A stretch of DNA of 64,000 nt from Neotamlana sargassicola (GTDB taxonomy: Bacteria > Bacteroidota > Bacteroidia > Flavobacteriales > Flavobacteriaceae), in NCBI RefSeq assembly GCF_020523965.1, contig NZ_JAJAPX010000001.1, forward strand, positions 558,001 through 622,000, read 5' to 3'. The translations under genes were made by a program, and so were the position numbers. The notes under the pieces were generated by a model. The model did no database searches. It was not told where the DNA came from and saw only the letters and a list, made by a program, of their open reading frames with translations. Positions 43,326 through 50,119 of this stretch are shown one piece after another (position 1 is the stretch's first letter; each line of letters opens with the position of its first letter).

Positions 43326-43727
43326 TTAATTTAAGTATGATTGTACTAATGTATCTATAAAATTATTTAACCAATAATGGCCGTCTTTAATTTCAAGCCT
43401 ATACAAATTATCTTCATCGTTTAGATGTAGCATTAAATAGGCATTTTGTAAATTTTTAATATAAGTTACAAACTCATCTAAACTAATTACAGGATCGAAA
43501 AAATAATTAATTTCCTCTAAAGGCTTGTTAACTAAGACTTCAATAAAATTATTTAACCAATAATGACCGTCTTTAATTTCAAGCCTATACAAGTTATCTT
43601 CATCGTTTAGATGTAGCATTAAATAGGCATTTTGTAAATTTTTAATATAAGTTACAAATTCATCTGTACTAATTACAGAATCGAAAAAATAATTAATTCC
43701 CTCTAAAGGCTTGTTAACTAAAACCAT
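43326..43727 (-). CDS. Unknown protein made of two nearly identical 62-residue units
   Basis: The 133-residue protein is a tandem duplication. Unit 1 (residues 2-63, DNA 43539-43724) and unit 2 (64-125, DNA 43353-43538) differ at only four or five residues; each runs from VLVNKPLE through YIKNLQNAYLMLHLNDED to GHYWLNNFI. The duplication must be recent, since the DNA is also nearly identical. No known domain is recognised; the sequence is acidic and aromatic with no membrane segment. It is the last gene before the tRNA end of the element and may be cargo. Confidence 0.7.
   Translation of the reverse strand: MVLVNKPLEGINYFFDSVISTDEFVTYIKNLQNAYLMLHLNDEDNLYRLEIKDGHYWLNNFIEVLVNKPLEEINYFFDPVISLDEFVTYIKNLQNAYLMLHLNDEDNLYRLEIKDGHYWLNNFIDTLVQSYLN
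43353..43724 (-). repeat. 186-bp in-frame tandem duplication
   Basis: Two adjacent 186-bp copies (43353-43538 and 43539-43724) with only scattered base changes, in frame with the gene that contains them. Confidence 0.9.
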
Positions 43728-43744
43728 AATTCATAATATTAAAA

Positions 43745-43835
43745 TATGAAGCCCGAAAAGCTTAGGTGTCCTACGCTGTAAAAACGAGCGTTGCGGGTGT
43801 TTCCAAAACCGCCACCATACCAAACGGGCAAAAAA
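43745..43835. other. GC-rich structured intergenic block, candidate replication origin
   Basis: GCCCG (43751) and CGGGC (43825) can close a multi-branch structure containing ACGCT/AGCGT (43773-43791) and GCGG-TTT/AAA-CCGC (43793-43812) hairpins. The block is far more GC-rich than the element around it and codes for nothing visible on either strand. In an element with a II/X-type replication protein a hairpin-rich origin is expected; that role is inferred. Confidence 0.45.
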
Positions 43836-43885
43836 TCTTTATTGTAATTCAATGTTTTTACTTTTAGGAATTATAAAAATAAAAA

Positions 43886-43911
43886 AAACACCTCTAATTA
43901 AAGAAGTGTTT
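43886..43911 (-). terminator. Terminator after small HTH gene
   Basis: On the minus strand AAACAC-t-TCT pairs with AGA-g-GTGTTT, followed by a T run; 76 bp after the stop of the gene at 43987. Confidence 0.65.
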
Positions 43912-43986
43912 AAAAAAAAAGCCATTGCCTTAACAAATACAGTCTGTCAGGAATTACACTTTTATAAATTTAAATTAAAACAAATT

Positions 43987-44175
43987 TCAATCTTTGCCAT
44001 AATTGCCCTCATTGTTTAAAATTGCTGTAATTGTTCTACTTGTAAGAAAAAAAGTTTTTTCAAGCTCTAAAACTACAGCCTCATGTTTCCATTTTGGATT
44101 TTTCAACGAAATTTCGTTGTAACGTTTTTTAATATTTAAATTTCTAAGCTGTATTAAATCCTTTTTACGAGGCAT
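43987..44175 (-). CDS. Small HTH-like protein of Bacteroidota mobile elements
   Basis: The 62-residue basic protein (MPRKKDLIQLRNLNIKKRYN, then WKHEAVVLELEKTFFLTSRTITAIL) has a helix-turn-helix-like C-terminal half. Similar short proteins occur in Bacteroidota phages and integrative elements. It probably binds DNA; no target is visible. It lies between the structured block and the 49-residue HTH gene. Confidence 0.6.
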   Translation of the reverse strand: MPRKKDLIQLRNLNIKKRYNEISLKNPKWKHEAVVLELEKTFFLTSRTITAILNNEGNYGKD

Positions 44176-44209
44176 AATTTTAATATTATTATACTCTAAT
44201 TAAAATTAA

Positions 44210-44243
44210 AAGCCTTTAATCATTACAAATGACATAAAGGCTT
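44210..44243 (-). terminator. Terminator after the 49-residue HTH gene
   Basis: AAGCCTTTA and TAAAGGCTT form a nine-pair stem with a 16-base loop; T-rich sequence follows on the minus strand. Confidence 0.6.
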
Positions 44244-44329
44244 AAAATTGAATCTATGATTTATAACTAGTATAAAGAGCATAAATTTATTTCGGGGTCA
44301 TCCTTAGATATCCGCTATAAAGATATATA

Positions 44330-44479
44330 TTATTTTTTTTTCCTCTTATCTTTCCAATTTTCAGAACTCATGTAATTTTGAATTGTCCTATAACTACAAT
44401 CTAATAATTTTGCAATCTCTTTACTGTTTAGCCCCATGCAATAATAGTTAAAAGCTTTTTTTGTGTTAATTGAATTCAT
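44330..44479 (-). CDS. 49-residue HTH peptide (resolvase-type)
   Basis: Starting at ATG 44479 and ending at TAA 44330, this small gene encodes a peptide whose centre, MGLNSKEIAKLLDCSYRTIQ, is a textbook helix-turn-helix like those at the end of resolvases or in LuxR proteins. It ends in a Lys/Arg tail. It lies in the element between two other small HTH genes and has its own terminator at 44210. Good motif, short length. Confidence 0.6.
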   Translation of the reverse strand: MNSINTKKAFNYYCMGLNSKEIAKLLDCSYRTIQNYMSSENWKDKRKKK

Positions 44480-44560
44480 TAATTTTTTATATTAAATTAC
44501 AATACTAAGCATATTTATATATCATTAAATTATAATATTTAAACAAAAAATATTACGATT

Positions 44561-44595
44561 TTAACGTACTTTTTTAAGCTGTCTTAACGCACTTT
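44561..44595. repeat. Pair of 12-bp direct repeats
   Basis: TTAACGTACTTT (44561) and TTAACGCACTTT (44584) are 23 bp apart and differ by one base. They might be binding sites for an element protein; two copies are too few to call iterons. Confidence 0.3.
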
Positions 44596-44663
44596 AAAAG
44601 TTGTTTAATCAATTAACCGCCCCCCTAAAACAAACATGACTTTTTAAGGTGTTTATTTAACTT

Positions 44664-44951
44664 TTAAAGGTTCTTTTTTTCATTCCTTATAGCCCTATGC
44701 ACCTGAAACACATGAGTATTAAAAAAATCTGCTATAACCTTTGCAGGAATCCCCGAAACGCTCATTTGAAACATTCGTTTTTGTTTTAAACTTCCCTTGC
44801 CAAAAATCTCATGTTTCCATTTTAAAAGCTTACGCCTATCAACGTTATATTGTTTAGCCAATAGGGTAACGCTAACTTTTCCGCTTTGAAAATCTGCAAT
44901 AAACCTTTGTTTTAAATTGTGGTTTTGATGCTTAGTTAATTTTCTCCTCAT
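44664..44951 (-). CDS. Small HTH protein, transposase-like fold
   Basis: The 95-residue basic protein has two HTH-like segments: KVSVTLLAKQYNVDRRKLLKW (about 25-45) and VSGIPAKVIADFFNTHVFQVHRAI (about 65-89). The first looks like the HTH of IS3-type transposase subunits but the protein is shorter and not followed by a transposase. It overlaps the upstream gene by four bases (ATGA), so it belongs to the replication operon and may regulate it or assist origin recognition. Confidence 0.6.
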   Translation of the reverse strand: MRRKLTKHQNHNLKQRFIADFQSGKVSVTLLAKQYNVDRRKLLKWKHEIFGKGSLKQKRMFQMSVSGIPAKVIADFFNTHVFQVHRAIRNEKKNL

Positions 44952-45508
44952 TGTAAGCTTTTTTTAATTGCGTAAAAATCCTCGTTACTCTCACACATCA
45001 AAATATAACCTTGACTAAATGGCTTACCTTGCATATTAGGAAAACTATAATTTTTGATGACAATTTCATTTATTTGGAATAATTCACAAATACTATTACT
45101 TATTGAAACGGGTATATTTTTACTCACTAAATCAATAATATTTTGCACCTGTTCTGTTGGGTAACTTTTAGGGTTTTTCATGTCAATACAAACCCCCTCA
45201 ATTTTTATCTTATAATTGTCATTAGAAATAAATTCTTTTACAGTTCCTTTTCGTTCGTTACCAATTAGTGCCGTTTCTACAATATTTTTTTTTGAAGAAA
45301 TTGTTATTAATGGCTCATTTGGCAAGCGAACGCCATCAATTGTAACGTCCATAAAAAAAGGTTTACCTAAAATGTTTTTGCCTTTTATAGCCTCTCCAAC
45401 TGTTAATAAATCGGGCTGTAAGTTTTCAAAATTTAGGTTAGGAAACGGCAAACCGACATACCCCCCGTTATTAATTATCATTTTTTTAATATTAAATTCG
45501 TTTTTCAT
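44948..45508 (-). CDS. DUF6046-like, phage tail/baseplate-like protein
   Basis: The 186-residue protein has the run LPNEPLITISSKKNIVET, then GTVKEFISNDNYKIKIEG, then YPTEQVQNIIDLV and INEIVIKNYSFP; this order matches, as far as I recall, DUF6046 and related small phage tail or baseplate proteins of Bacteroidota. No membrane segment. It overlaps the replication gene by 17 bp and the HTH gene by four. A tail-like protein without capsid genes is odd in a 7 kb element; it could be a satellite factor, or the fold may serve another role. Confidence 0.55.
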   Translation of the reverse strand: MKNEFNIKKMIINNGGYVGLPFPNLNFENLQPDLLTVGEAIKGKNILGKPFFMDVTIDGVRLPNEPLITISSKKNIVETALIGNERKGTVKEFISNDNYKIKIEGVCIDMKNPKSYPTEQVQNIIDLVSKNIPVSISNSICELFQINEIVIKNYSFPNMQGKPFSQGYILMCESNEDFYAIKKSLQ

Positions 45509-46931
45509 TATCTAATTTTTTGACATTTAACTTATTAACGATTATTATTAATTTTTTCGCTCTACTTTCAGTTAACAATATGGTTTTAGAGTTTTTACGA
45601 TACCCATTAACAACAACCGTTTTAATTTTAGAAACCCAAAATTTCGTCGTTAGTATCTCTTTTTGTTGCAAGCTATCTGAATAAATCCCCTCATCGGTTT
45701 TATAGGTAATTATTAGTTCTAGCTTATTTTTATAAAGGATTGGAATAAGCTTATTTAATAACTTAATTTCTGTTTGTCTAATGCGTTGTTTTCGTTTCGT
45801 TCGTTTTACTCCATTAACTTTATTGTTACATTTTTTAGAGCAATATTTTGCATCGGTTCGTTTGTGCGAAATACTTGTTTTGCAAACACAGCAAACACGT
45901 CTTTTTTTGGTAGGATTTTCGACCTTTTTTTTGTTTCTCATTTTAGTATTGTTTTTGTCCACATTGTAACTGTGTATTCTAACGGTTAATTCGTGGACAT
46001 TTAGAGCCGTTTCTTTTGGGTGTAAATCGTGGTTAATTTGTGGACAAAAAGAAGCTGTTAATATTTCTGTTTTTTCGGCTATTAAATGAGCAATATCTTG
46101 GTGCGTTTTTGAGGTGCTATAAAAATGCATTAACTCTTTAAAATGCTTTTTTGCTCTGTACCTTTGTTTTCGGTCGAAATCTTCCCAGTTTCGAGGTGTT
46201 GCATAGTATAACAACTTTTTGCGCTCAAAAGGTGTCAATTGCTTCCAGTTAACTTTTTTATCGTAGTATATAACATCATCCCAGTAAGACAGTAAAAGAC
46301 CACCTAAAGGCTTTATTTTATTAATATTGACTAAATCCGAAAGAGTTGTTATGTTATAAGCCTTTAAGAACTCCATTTTTTTAACGGCTAATTCAATTCG
46401 AGTAAGGTTTTTAACTTCCAAATTATACTGTTTTCCCTTATCGTAAATCTTTAACTCTGTTCTTTGTTGACTAATATTCTTACCAACTTTTACCCTCTCA
46501 ATTTTTAGAGTTCCAAATGTGTAGTTTCCATAACAAACAAGGTTCTTTAATAATTCATTGACGGTTATTGTTGTATTGATGTTTACACCAAATTCTAAGT
46601 TTCTTAATATTGCCGTTTTAGGCTCTACACTAAATTTTTGCTCTAATTCTGCGATAATTTTTTGCAAGTGGTACAATGTGAAATCGTTTGCGTTATGCTT
46701 TCCTTTATTAAAGTATTTATGTAAAGAGCCTTGAATACTGCAATAGGTTTTATTTTGGTATTTTTTAGACTTCGTTATAAAGAATTTAAGACCTTTATAC
46801 TTTGCCACTATTGTACCGTCTAATAACTCCCCTGTTTTGGTATTGGTGTATGTGTAGAAGTCTAACAAACGGCAATTAAGCCACTCGCTCCCAGTTAAAT
46901 TAGGCACATCTATTTTTACACCGTCAATCAT
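45492..46931 (-). CDS. Phage/plasmid replication protein, II/X family, with C-terminal zinc finger
   Basis: The 479-residue protein carries the landmarks of filamentous-phage gene II/X replication initiators: GSLHKYFNKGKHNANDF at 68-84 (compare GSPAKxxxGHN), NLEFGVNI at 111-118, KIYDKGKQ at 161-168 and RIELAVKK at 178-185. These enzymes nick the origin and start rolling-circle replication. A C-terminal treble-clef-like zinc finger (C347/C348, C350, C364, C368 in YCSKKC) and a basic helix follow, probably for DNA binding. It is the central gene of the element operon, one base overlapping its upstream neighbour. Confidence 0.75.
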   Translation of the reverse strand: MIDGVKIDVPNLTGSEWLNCRLLDFYTYTNTKTGELLDGTIVAKYKGLKFFITKSKKYQNKTYCSIQGSLHKYFNKGKHNANDFTLYHLQKIIAELEQKFSVEPKTAILRNLEFGVNINTTITVNELLKNLVCYGNYTFGTLKIERVKVGKNISQQRTELKIYDKGKQYNLEVKNLTRIELAVKKMEFLKAYNITTLSDLVNINKIKPLGGLLLSYWDDVIYYDKKVNWKQLTPFERKKLLYYATPRNWEDFDRKQRYRAKKHFKELMHFYSTSKTHQDIAHLIAEKTEILTASFCPQINHDLHPKETALNVHELTVRIHSYNVDKNNTKMRNKKKVENPTKKRRVCCVCKTSISHKRTDAKYCSKKCNNKVNGVKRTKRKQRIRQTEIKLLNKLIPILYKNKLELIITYKTDEGIYSDSLQQKEILTTKFWVSKIKTVVVNGYRKNSKTILLTESRAKKLIIIVNKLNVKKLDNEKRI

Positions 46932-47224
46932 TAATCAATCAATAAACTTAATGCACTTTCTAAATTTTTGCTAACTAATTGATAGGCCTCACAACTACCA
47001 ATAAAGCCGTTAATACACAGCTTACATGCGTTTCGAGAATTACTGATAAAAAGGTATGCACCCAAATTTTTGGTATTGGTACATATTTCTTTTTTCGTGT
47101 GAGGTTTGGGGTAATTCCTTAAAACATCAATTACACTTATAAGTGTTTGTTTTTGTTCGCGCCATTCGCACAAATCAAAACCCGCTAATGAATCCATGCA
47201 ATTTTTTACAATTTCCTTTTTCAT
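46931..47224 (-). CDS. Cysteine-containing small protein of the element
   Basis: The 97-residue protein has six cysteines (C9, C19, then CTNTKN, CKLC, SC), some in pairs that could bind zinc, and no signal peptide. I do not recognise a family. It is placed between the excisionase-like gene (4 bp) and the replication gene (1-base overlap), so it is expressed with them and may assist replication or control. Confidence 0.55.
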   Translation of the reverse strand: MKKEIVKNCMDSLAGFDLCEWREQKQTLISVIDVLRNYPKPHTKKEICTNTKNLGAYLFISNSRNACKLCINGFIGSCEAYQLVSKNLESALSLLID

Positions 47225-47228
47225 CTTG

Positions 47229-47525
47229 CTAACTATGTTTAATAGTTTGCAAGGCTGTTAAAACCTCGTTTTTCTTATACCTTATTTTGTTTCCAATTCG
47301 ATAAGATTTAAGAATACCGTTTTTAGTCCATGCGTGAAGCGTGGGTAAGGAAATACTAAGCCACTCCGCAACGGTTTGACGGGTTAATAATTCGGTTTCG
47401 GGTTGAGGTTGTACGGCTTTTTGAAGTTCTAAAATGCCGTTTTGAATTTTCTCGAAACGAGATAACAGGGTGTTTGCATCTAAGCCCTGTATTTCAGTTT
47501 TGATAATTTTACTTTGCGTTTCCAT
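47229..47525 (-). CDS. Excisionase/MerR-type HTH protein
   Basis: The 98-residue protein has an N-terminal coiled coil (about 10-40) and the HTH_17 excisionase-type domain: LLTRQTVAEWLSISLPTLHAW then GILKSYRIGNKIRYKK. It matches the small DNA-binding proteins next to tyrosine integrases in Bacteroidota elements, which direct excision or regulate replication. It is the first gene of a tightly packed operon that runs to 44664. Confidence 0.85.
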   Translation of the reverse strand: METQSKIIKTEIQGLDANTLLSRFEKIQNGILELQKAVQPQPETELLTRQTVAEWLSISLPTLHAWTKNGILKSYRIGNKIRYKKNEVLTALQTIKHS

Positions 47526-47620
47526 ACGTTGATCGTTTTGTATGGTGCAAAGAATTAAAAGAAGTAAAACCCTTGAAACACCTCAAATATATGGAGTGCT
47601 TATTTTGTGGTATTAAAAAA

Positions 47621-47640
47621 CCCTTATAAATAAGGGCTTA
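47621..47640 (-). terminator. Terminator after the 277-residue gene
   Basis: CCCTTA-taaa-TAAGGG stem; on the minus strand followed by six T. It separates the 47670 gene from the replication operon. Confidence 0.7.
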
Positions 47641-47669
47641 AATAACTATTTATATAGTTAAAACAATTT

Positions 47670-48503
47670 TTATTTTGTGGTACTTGTTTTTAAATATTCC
47701 ACCCATGAGTTTGCGTTGTTTTCCGTTTCTTCATCATAATAGCACTTGTTTTCGGCGGTGTAAACTTTAAGGTTTACATTGTCCTTAACACTACTTTCTA
47801 CCAAATTATCAAACATAGCAGTTAACCCCCTTATCATGTCAGTTTTTGACCCATCTATAATTTTAGCATTATGCAACATTCCAAACAAAGTGCCAATACT
47901 AGATTTTTTTGCATTCCACACCAAAGGCTTTTTTGTAATTAATGTTTCTCGAATATCGTCAATCGGTATGTTTACAAACTCATTAATTTTTTTTTGTAAT
48001 AAGTCATAAATTAAATGATTGTATTGTGTTCTATAAATAATATCGCTTTTAGGGTCATCAAAAACATCTTTGTGTTCTTTAAATTGTTCGTCGATTAAAA
48101 AACAAATTGTATCAAACGAGCTTTTATTTTTACCAAATATCTTACTAGCGTTATCATATAAACCCAAAATATAAACCTCAATTTCTAAAGCTCTTTTATT
48201 ACTTACTTCAACCCAGTTACCAAAAAACATATTTTGGTTTTTAAGTTTAATAAATTCCTCTAAACTTTCAAAACCGTAATTTTCCCAGTTTATTGTTTTA
48301 GATTTAGATACATGAGTATTTAATTTAAAATCATTATTATTTTTCAATAACTCCCTTACTTTTTTAAGTCTTTTGGTTTTGTTTTCAATATAATAGGTTT
48401 TATTTAACTCTTTTTGAAGTTCTTTGTTTGGCTTATCTACATACATACAATATCGTGCAGACTGATAAACCCCGTTAGGTATTTCTAAGCCTAATATTTT
48501 CAT
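47670..48503 (-). CDS. Unknown element protein with RteC-like C-terminal segment
   Basis: The 277-residue protein begins MKILGLEIPNGVYQSARYCMYVDKP. Its last third (LVWNAKKSSIGTLFGMLHN, then GSKTDMIRGLTAMFDNL) recalls the C-terminal domain shared by RteC and other regulatory proteins of Bacteroidota mobile elements. The rest is Lys/Glu-rich and helical. No enzyme motif is seen. It lies 19 bp after the integrase gene, so the two are likely one transcript. A regulatory role in excision is possible but weakly supported. Confidence 0.5.
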   Translation of the reverse strand: MKILGLEIPNGVYQSARYCMYVDKPNKELQKELNKTYYIENKTKRLKKVRELLKNNNDFKLNTHVSKSKTINWENYGFESLEEFIKLKNQNMFFGNWVEVSNKRALEIEVYILGLYDNASKIFGKNKSSFDTICFLIDEQFKEHKDVFDDPKSDIIYRTQYNHLIYDLLQKKINEFVNIPIDDIRETLITKKPLVWNAKKSSIGTLFGMLHNAKIIDGSKTDMIRGLTAMFDNLVESSVKDNVNLKVYTAENKCYYDEETENNANSWVEYLKTSTTK

Positions 48504-48522
48504 TTAAATGCTATTTAAATTA

Positions 48523-49839
48523 TCATTTAGCGACCTTTAAAACGCTCTCCTTTTGTTGCTTTTGGCTTTGTATATTCCAGTATTTTGCCATTTGTTCGGC
48601 ATAATCAATATTGGTTTTGCCTATATAGTTTAAAAACTCTTTTTCGGTACTATGCCCTGTAATATTTAACAGTAGAGGTGTAGGCATATCCCCGTAATGG
48701 TTGGTTGCAAAAGAACGCCTACATATATGCGATGTTATTAGTTTGTATTTTGGAAAATGACCGTTTTCTTTTCGGTTGGTTTTTGGGTTAATAAGACCGC
48801 CCTCAATTATAGTTGTCAACTTTGCTTTGTAGCAAACCTTTTTTATTAAACGGTTAAAAATGGTTTTAGCACTATCAATATTTTTACTGTACGTTGGTGG
48901 AAATTGACCCCCTCTAGTATTTAAAATATCTTGAACTTTTGGATGTATTAGTATAGATACTCGTTTTTTGGTTTTTTGTTGTACCAATTCTATAAAGTCA
49001 AGTTTTCCATTTGTGGTTAGGTTATTAGAAGTTAATTGTAATAAGTCGCCTACTCTTTGCCCTATATAGCAACCTATAATTAACCAATCTTTTGCACTTT
49101 GTAATTGTTCATCCTCAAAGTAAGTGTTTTCAATGGTTTGTAATTCGTCAAAGTTTAGGTATATTTTTTTAATATCAACTTTAAAACCTTTAATTTGATT
49201 TAGTTCGGGGCTTACTTTATAGCCTAATTGTTTAGCATCTAAAACAATTGTTTTTAAAAATCTTATATAACGACCAACGGTGTTACGTGATAATTTTTCC
49301 ACGTCTAACAAGTAGTTTAAAAAAGCATCTTTAAACTTTAAATTAACATCGTTTAAACGATACTTTTTACGCTTGTATTTTTCAAAATCGGAAATCTTTG
49401 TTTTAATAGTACTATACTTTGAAATTGTCGCCTTAGAAACGCCCAAAGTACCTGTTTTATCATTTGTTTTAGTTCTTAACTTTTCAATGTAGTAAGTACA
49501 ATAATTTATTAAATAATTATAGTCTGTAACCTCAATTAAATTAAAATGAGTGTTGATACAGTTTTTTAACCAATCTGAACTAATAAAACCACCCTTTACA
49601 ATAGTGTTATTGTAATTGTCAATAACGAAAGTTTGTAAAGCGTGTAACTGGTTTTGTATTTTGTCTTTGTCTTTAAAGTGGGTTAACTGTCTTACTTTGC
49701 CCGTTTTGTTATTAAAAAATGCGGGATTTATTAGTAACGGGGTTGTAAGTTTAAAATCTGTTTGCCTATCAATTACTAATCGAATTGATATTTTAGAGGG
49801 GTTGGATTTTCCCCTAACATTATATTTGACTGATGCCAT
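48523..49839 (-). CDS. Tyrosine-type integrase
   Basis: The 438-residue recombinase has an N-terminal arm-binding domain (about 1-100), a SAM-like core-binding domain (about 105-205) and the catalytic domain with R262 (IGQRVGDLL), H371 and R374 (SHICRRSFAT), H396 (GHS) and nucleophile Y405 (FLNYIG). All catalytic residues are intact. It resembles integrases of Bacteroidota conjugative and phage-like elements. It lies at the end away from the tRNA, with a perfect -7 box TATATTTG (49868-49861) and repeat sites just upstream. Confidence 0.93.
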   Translation of the reverse strand: MASVKYNVRGKSNPSKISIRLVIDRQTDFKLTTPLLINPAFFNNKTGKVRQLTHFKDKDKIQNQLHALQTFVIDNYNNTIVKGGFISSDWLKNCINTHFNLIEVTDYNYLINYCTYYIEKLRTKTNDKTGTLGVSKATISKYSTIKTKISDFEKYKRKKYRLNDVNLKFKDAFLNYLLDVEKLSRNTVGRYIRFLKTIVLDAKQLGYKVSPELNQIKGFKVDIKKIYLNFDELQTIENTYFEDEQLQSAKDWLIIGCYIGQRVGDLLQLTSNNLTTNGKLDFIELVQQKTKKRVSILIHPKVQDILNTRGGQFPPTYSKNIDSAKTIFNRLIKKVCYKAKLTTIIEGGLINPKTNRKENGHFPKYKLITSHICRRSFATNHYGDMPTPLLLNITGHSTEKEFLNYIGKTNIDYAEQMAKYWNIQSQKQQKESVLKVAK

Positions 49840-49860
49840 AAAAGTAAAATTTGAACATTA

Positions 49861-49868
49861 CAAATATA
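49861..49868 (-). promoter_or_regulatory. Integrase promoter -7 box
   Basis: TATATTTG on the minus strand, 22 bp before the integrase ATG. The arm-type repeats begin 27 bp upstream, so integrase binding could repress its own promoter. Confidence 0.6.
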
Positions 49869-49894
49869 GCCCTTTTATTTTATCGAAATTGAGT

Positions 49895-49926
49895 TGTCCG
49901 TAATTTGTCCGTAATTTGTACCGAAA
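49895..49926 (+). repeat. Right arm-type repeats
   Basis: One and a half copies: TTGTCCGTAATT at 49894-49905 and the full 21-base match to the left arm at 49906-49926 (one mismatch, same orientation). Confidence 0.6.
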
Positions 49927-50065
49927 ATAATTTTATTTGGTTTAATTCGTTTTAATTTGGTTTTACTCTTTAAAACTCCCTTATATACTGTAATTTAAGT
50001 AAATTCGATAGGTTTTTTTAGGTTTTTAAAGTCTTTGTGTTTTTCTTTAAAAAAGGTCATTACGT

Positions 50066-50080
50066 TCCCGTCTTCTCCAC
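50066..50080 (+). other. attR: right attachment repeat
   Basis: TCCCGTCTTCTCCAC, identical to the tRNA 3-prime end at 43109-43123. Confidence 0.9.
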
Positions 50081-50090
50081 TAGTGTTACT

Positions 50091-50119
50091 AAGGCTTCCA
50101 AGAAATTGGAAGCTTTTTT
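50091..50119 (+). terminator. Original terminator of the tRNA, displaced by the element
   Basis: GCTTCCAA-gaaa-TTGGAAGC then six T on the plus strand. It lies 11 bp after attR, where the tRNA transcript would have ended before integration. It also overlaps the stop of the next gene. Confidence 0.65.

Larger units (their letters stand above)
43109..50080. mobile_element. About 7 kb integrative element in tRNA-Ala
   Basis: The element is bounded by a perfect 15-bp direct repeat of the tRNA 3-prime end. It carries, all on the minus strand, a tyrosine integrase (48523), an unknown protein (47670), an excisionase-like HTH (47229), a Cys-rich small protein, a II/X-type replication protein (45492), a DUF6046/tail-like protein (44948) and three small HTH proteins, then an unknown duplicated-domain protein at the far end. 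Arm-like repeats (43181, 49906) sit inside each end. No coat, Zot-like or conjugation genes are seen. It is best described as a plasmid- or phage-satellite-like integrative element with rolling-circle-type replication potential. Confidence 0.85.

Noticed and set aside
43353-43724. Tandem repeats considered as a CRISPR array
   Set aside because: Units are 186 bp, coding, contiguous and without spacers; no cas genes in the window.
44664-44951. Insertion sequence based on the IS3-like HTH
   Set aside because: No transposase catalytic domain or terminal inverted repeats; the gene is embedded by overlap in the replication operon.
47602-47685. TTATTTTGTGGTA repeated on both sides of a terminator
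   Set aside because: Second copy lies in the coding end of the 277-residue gene; length and composition allow chance.
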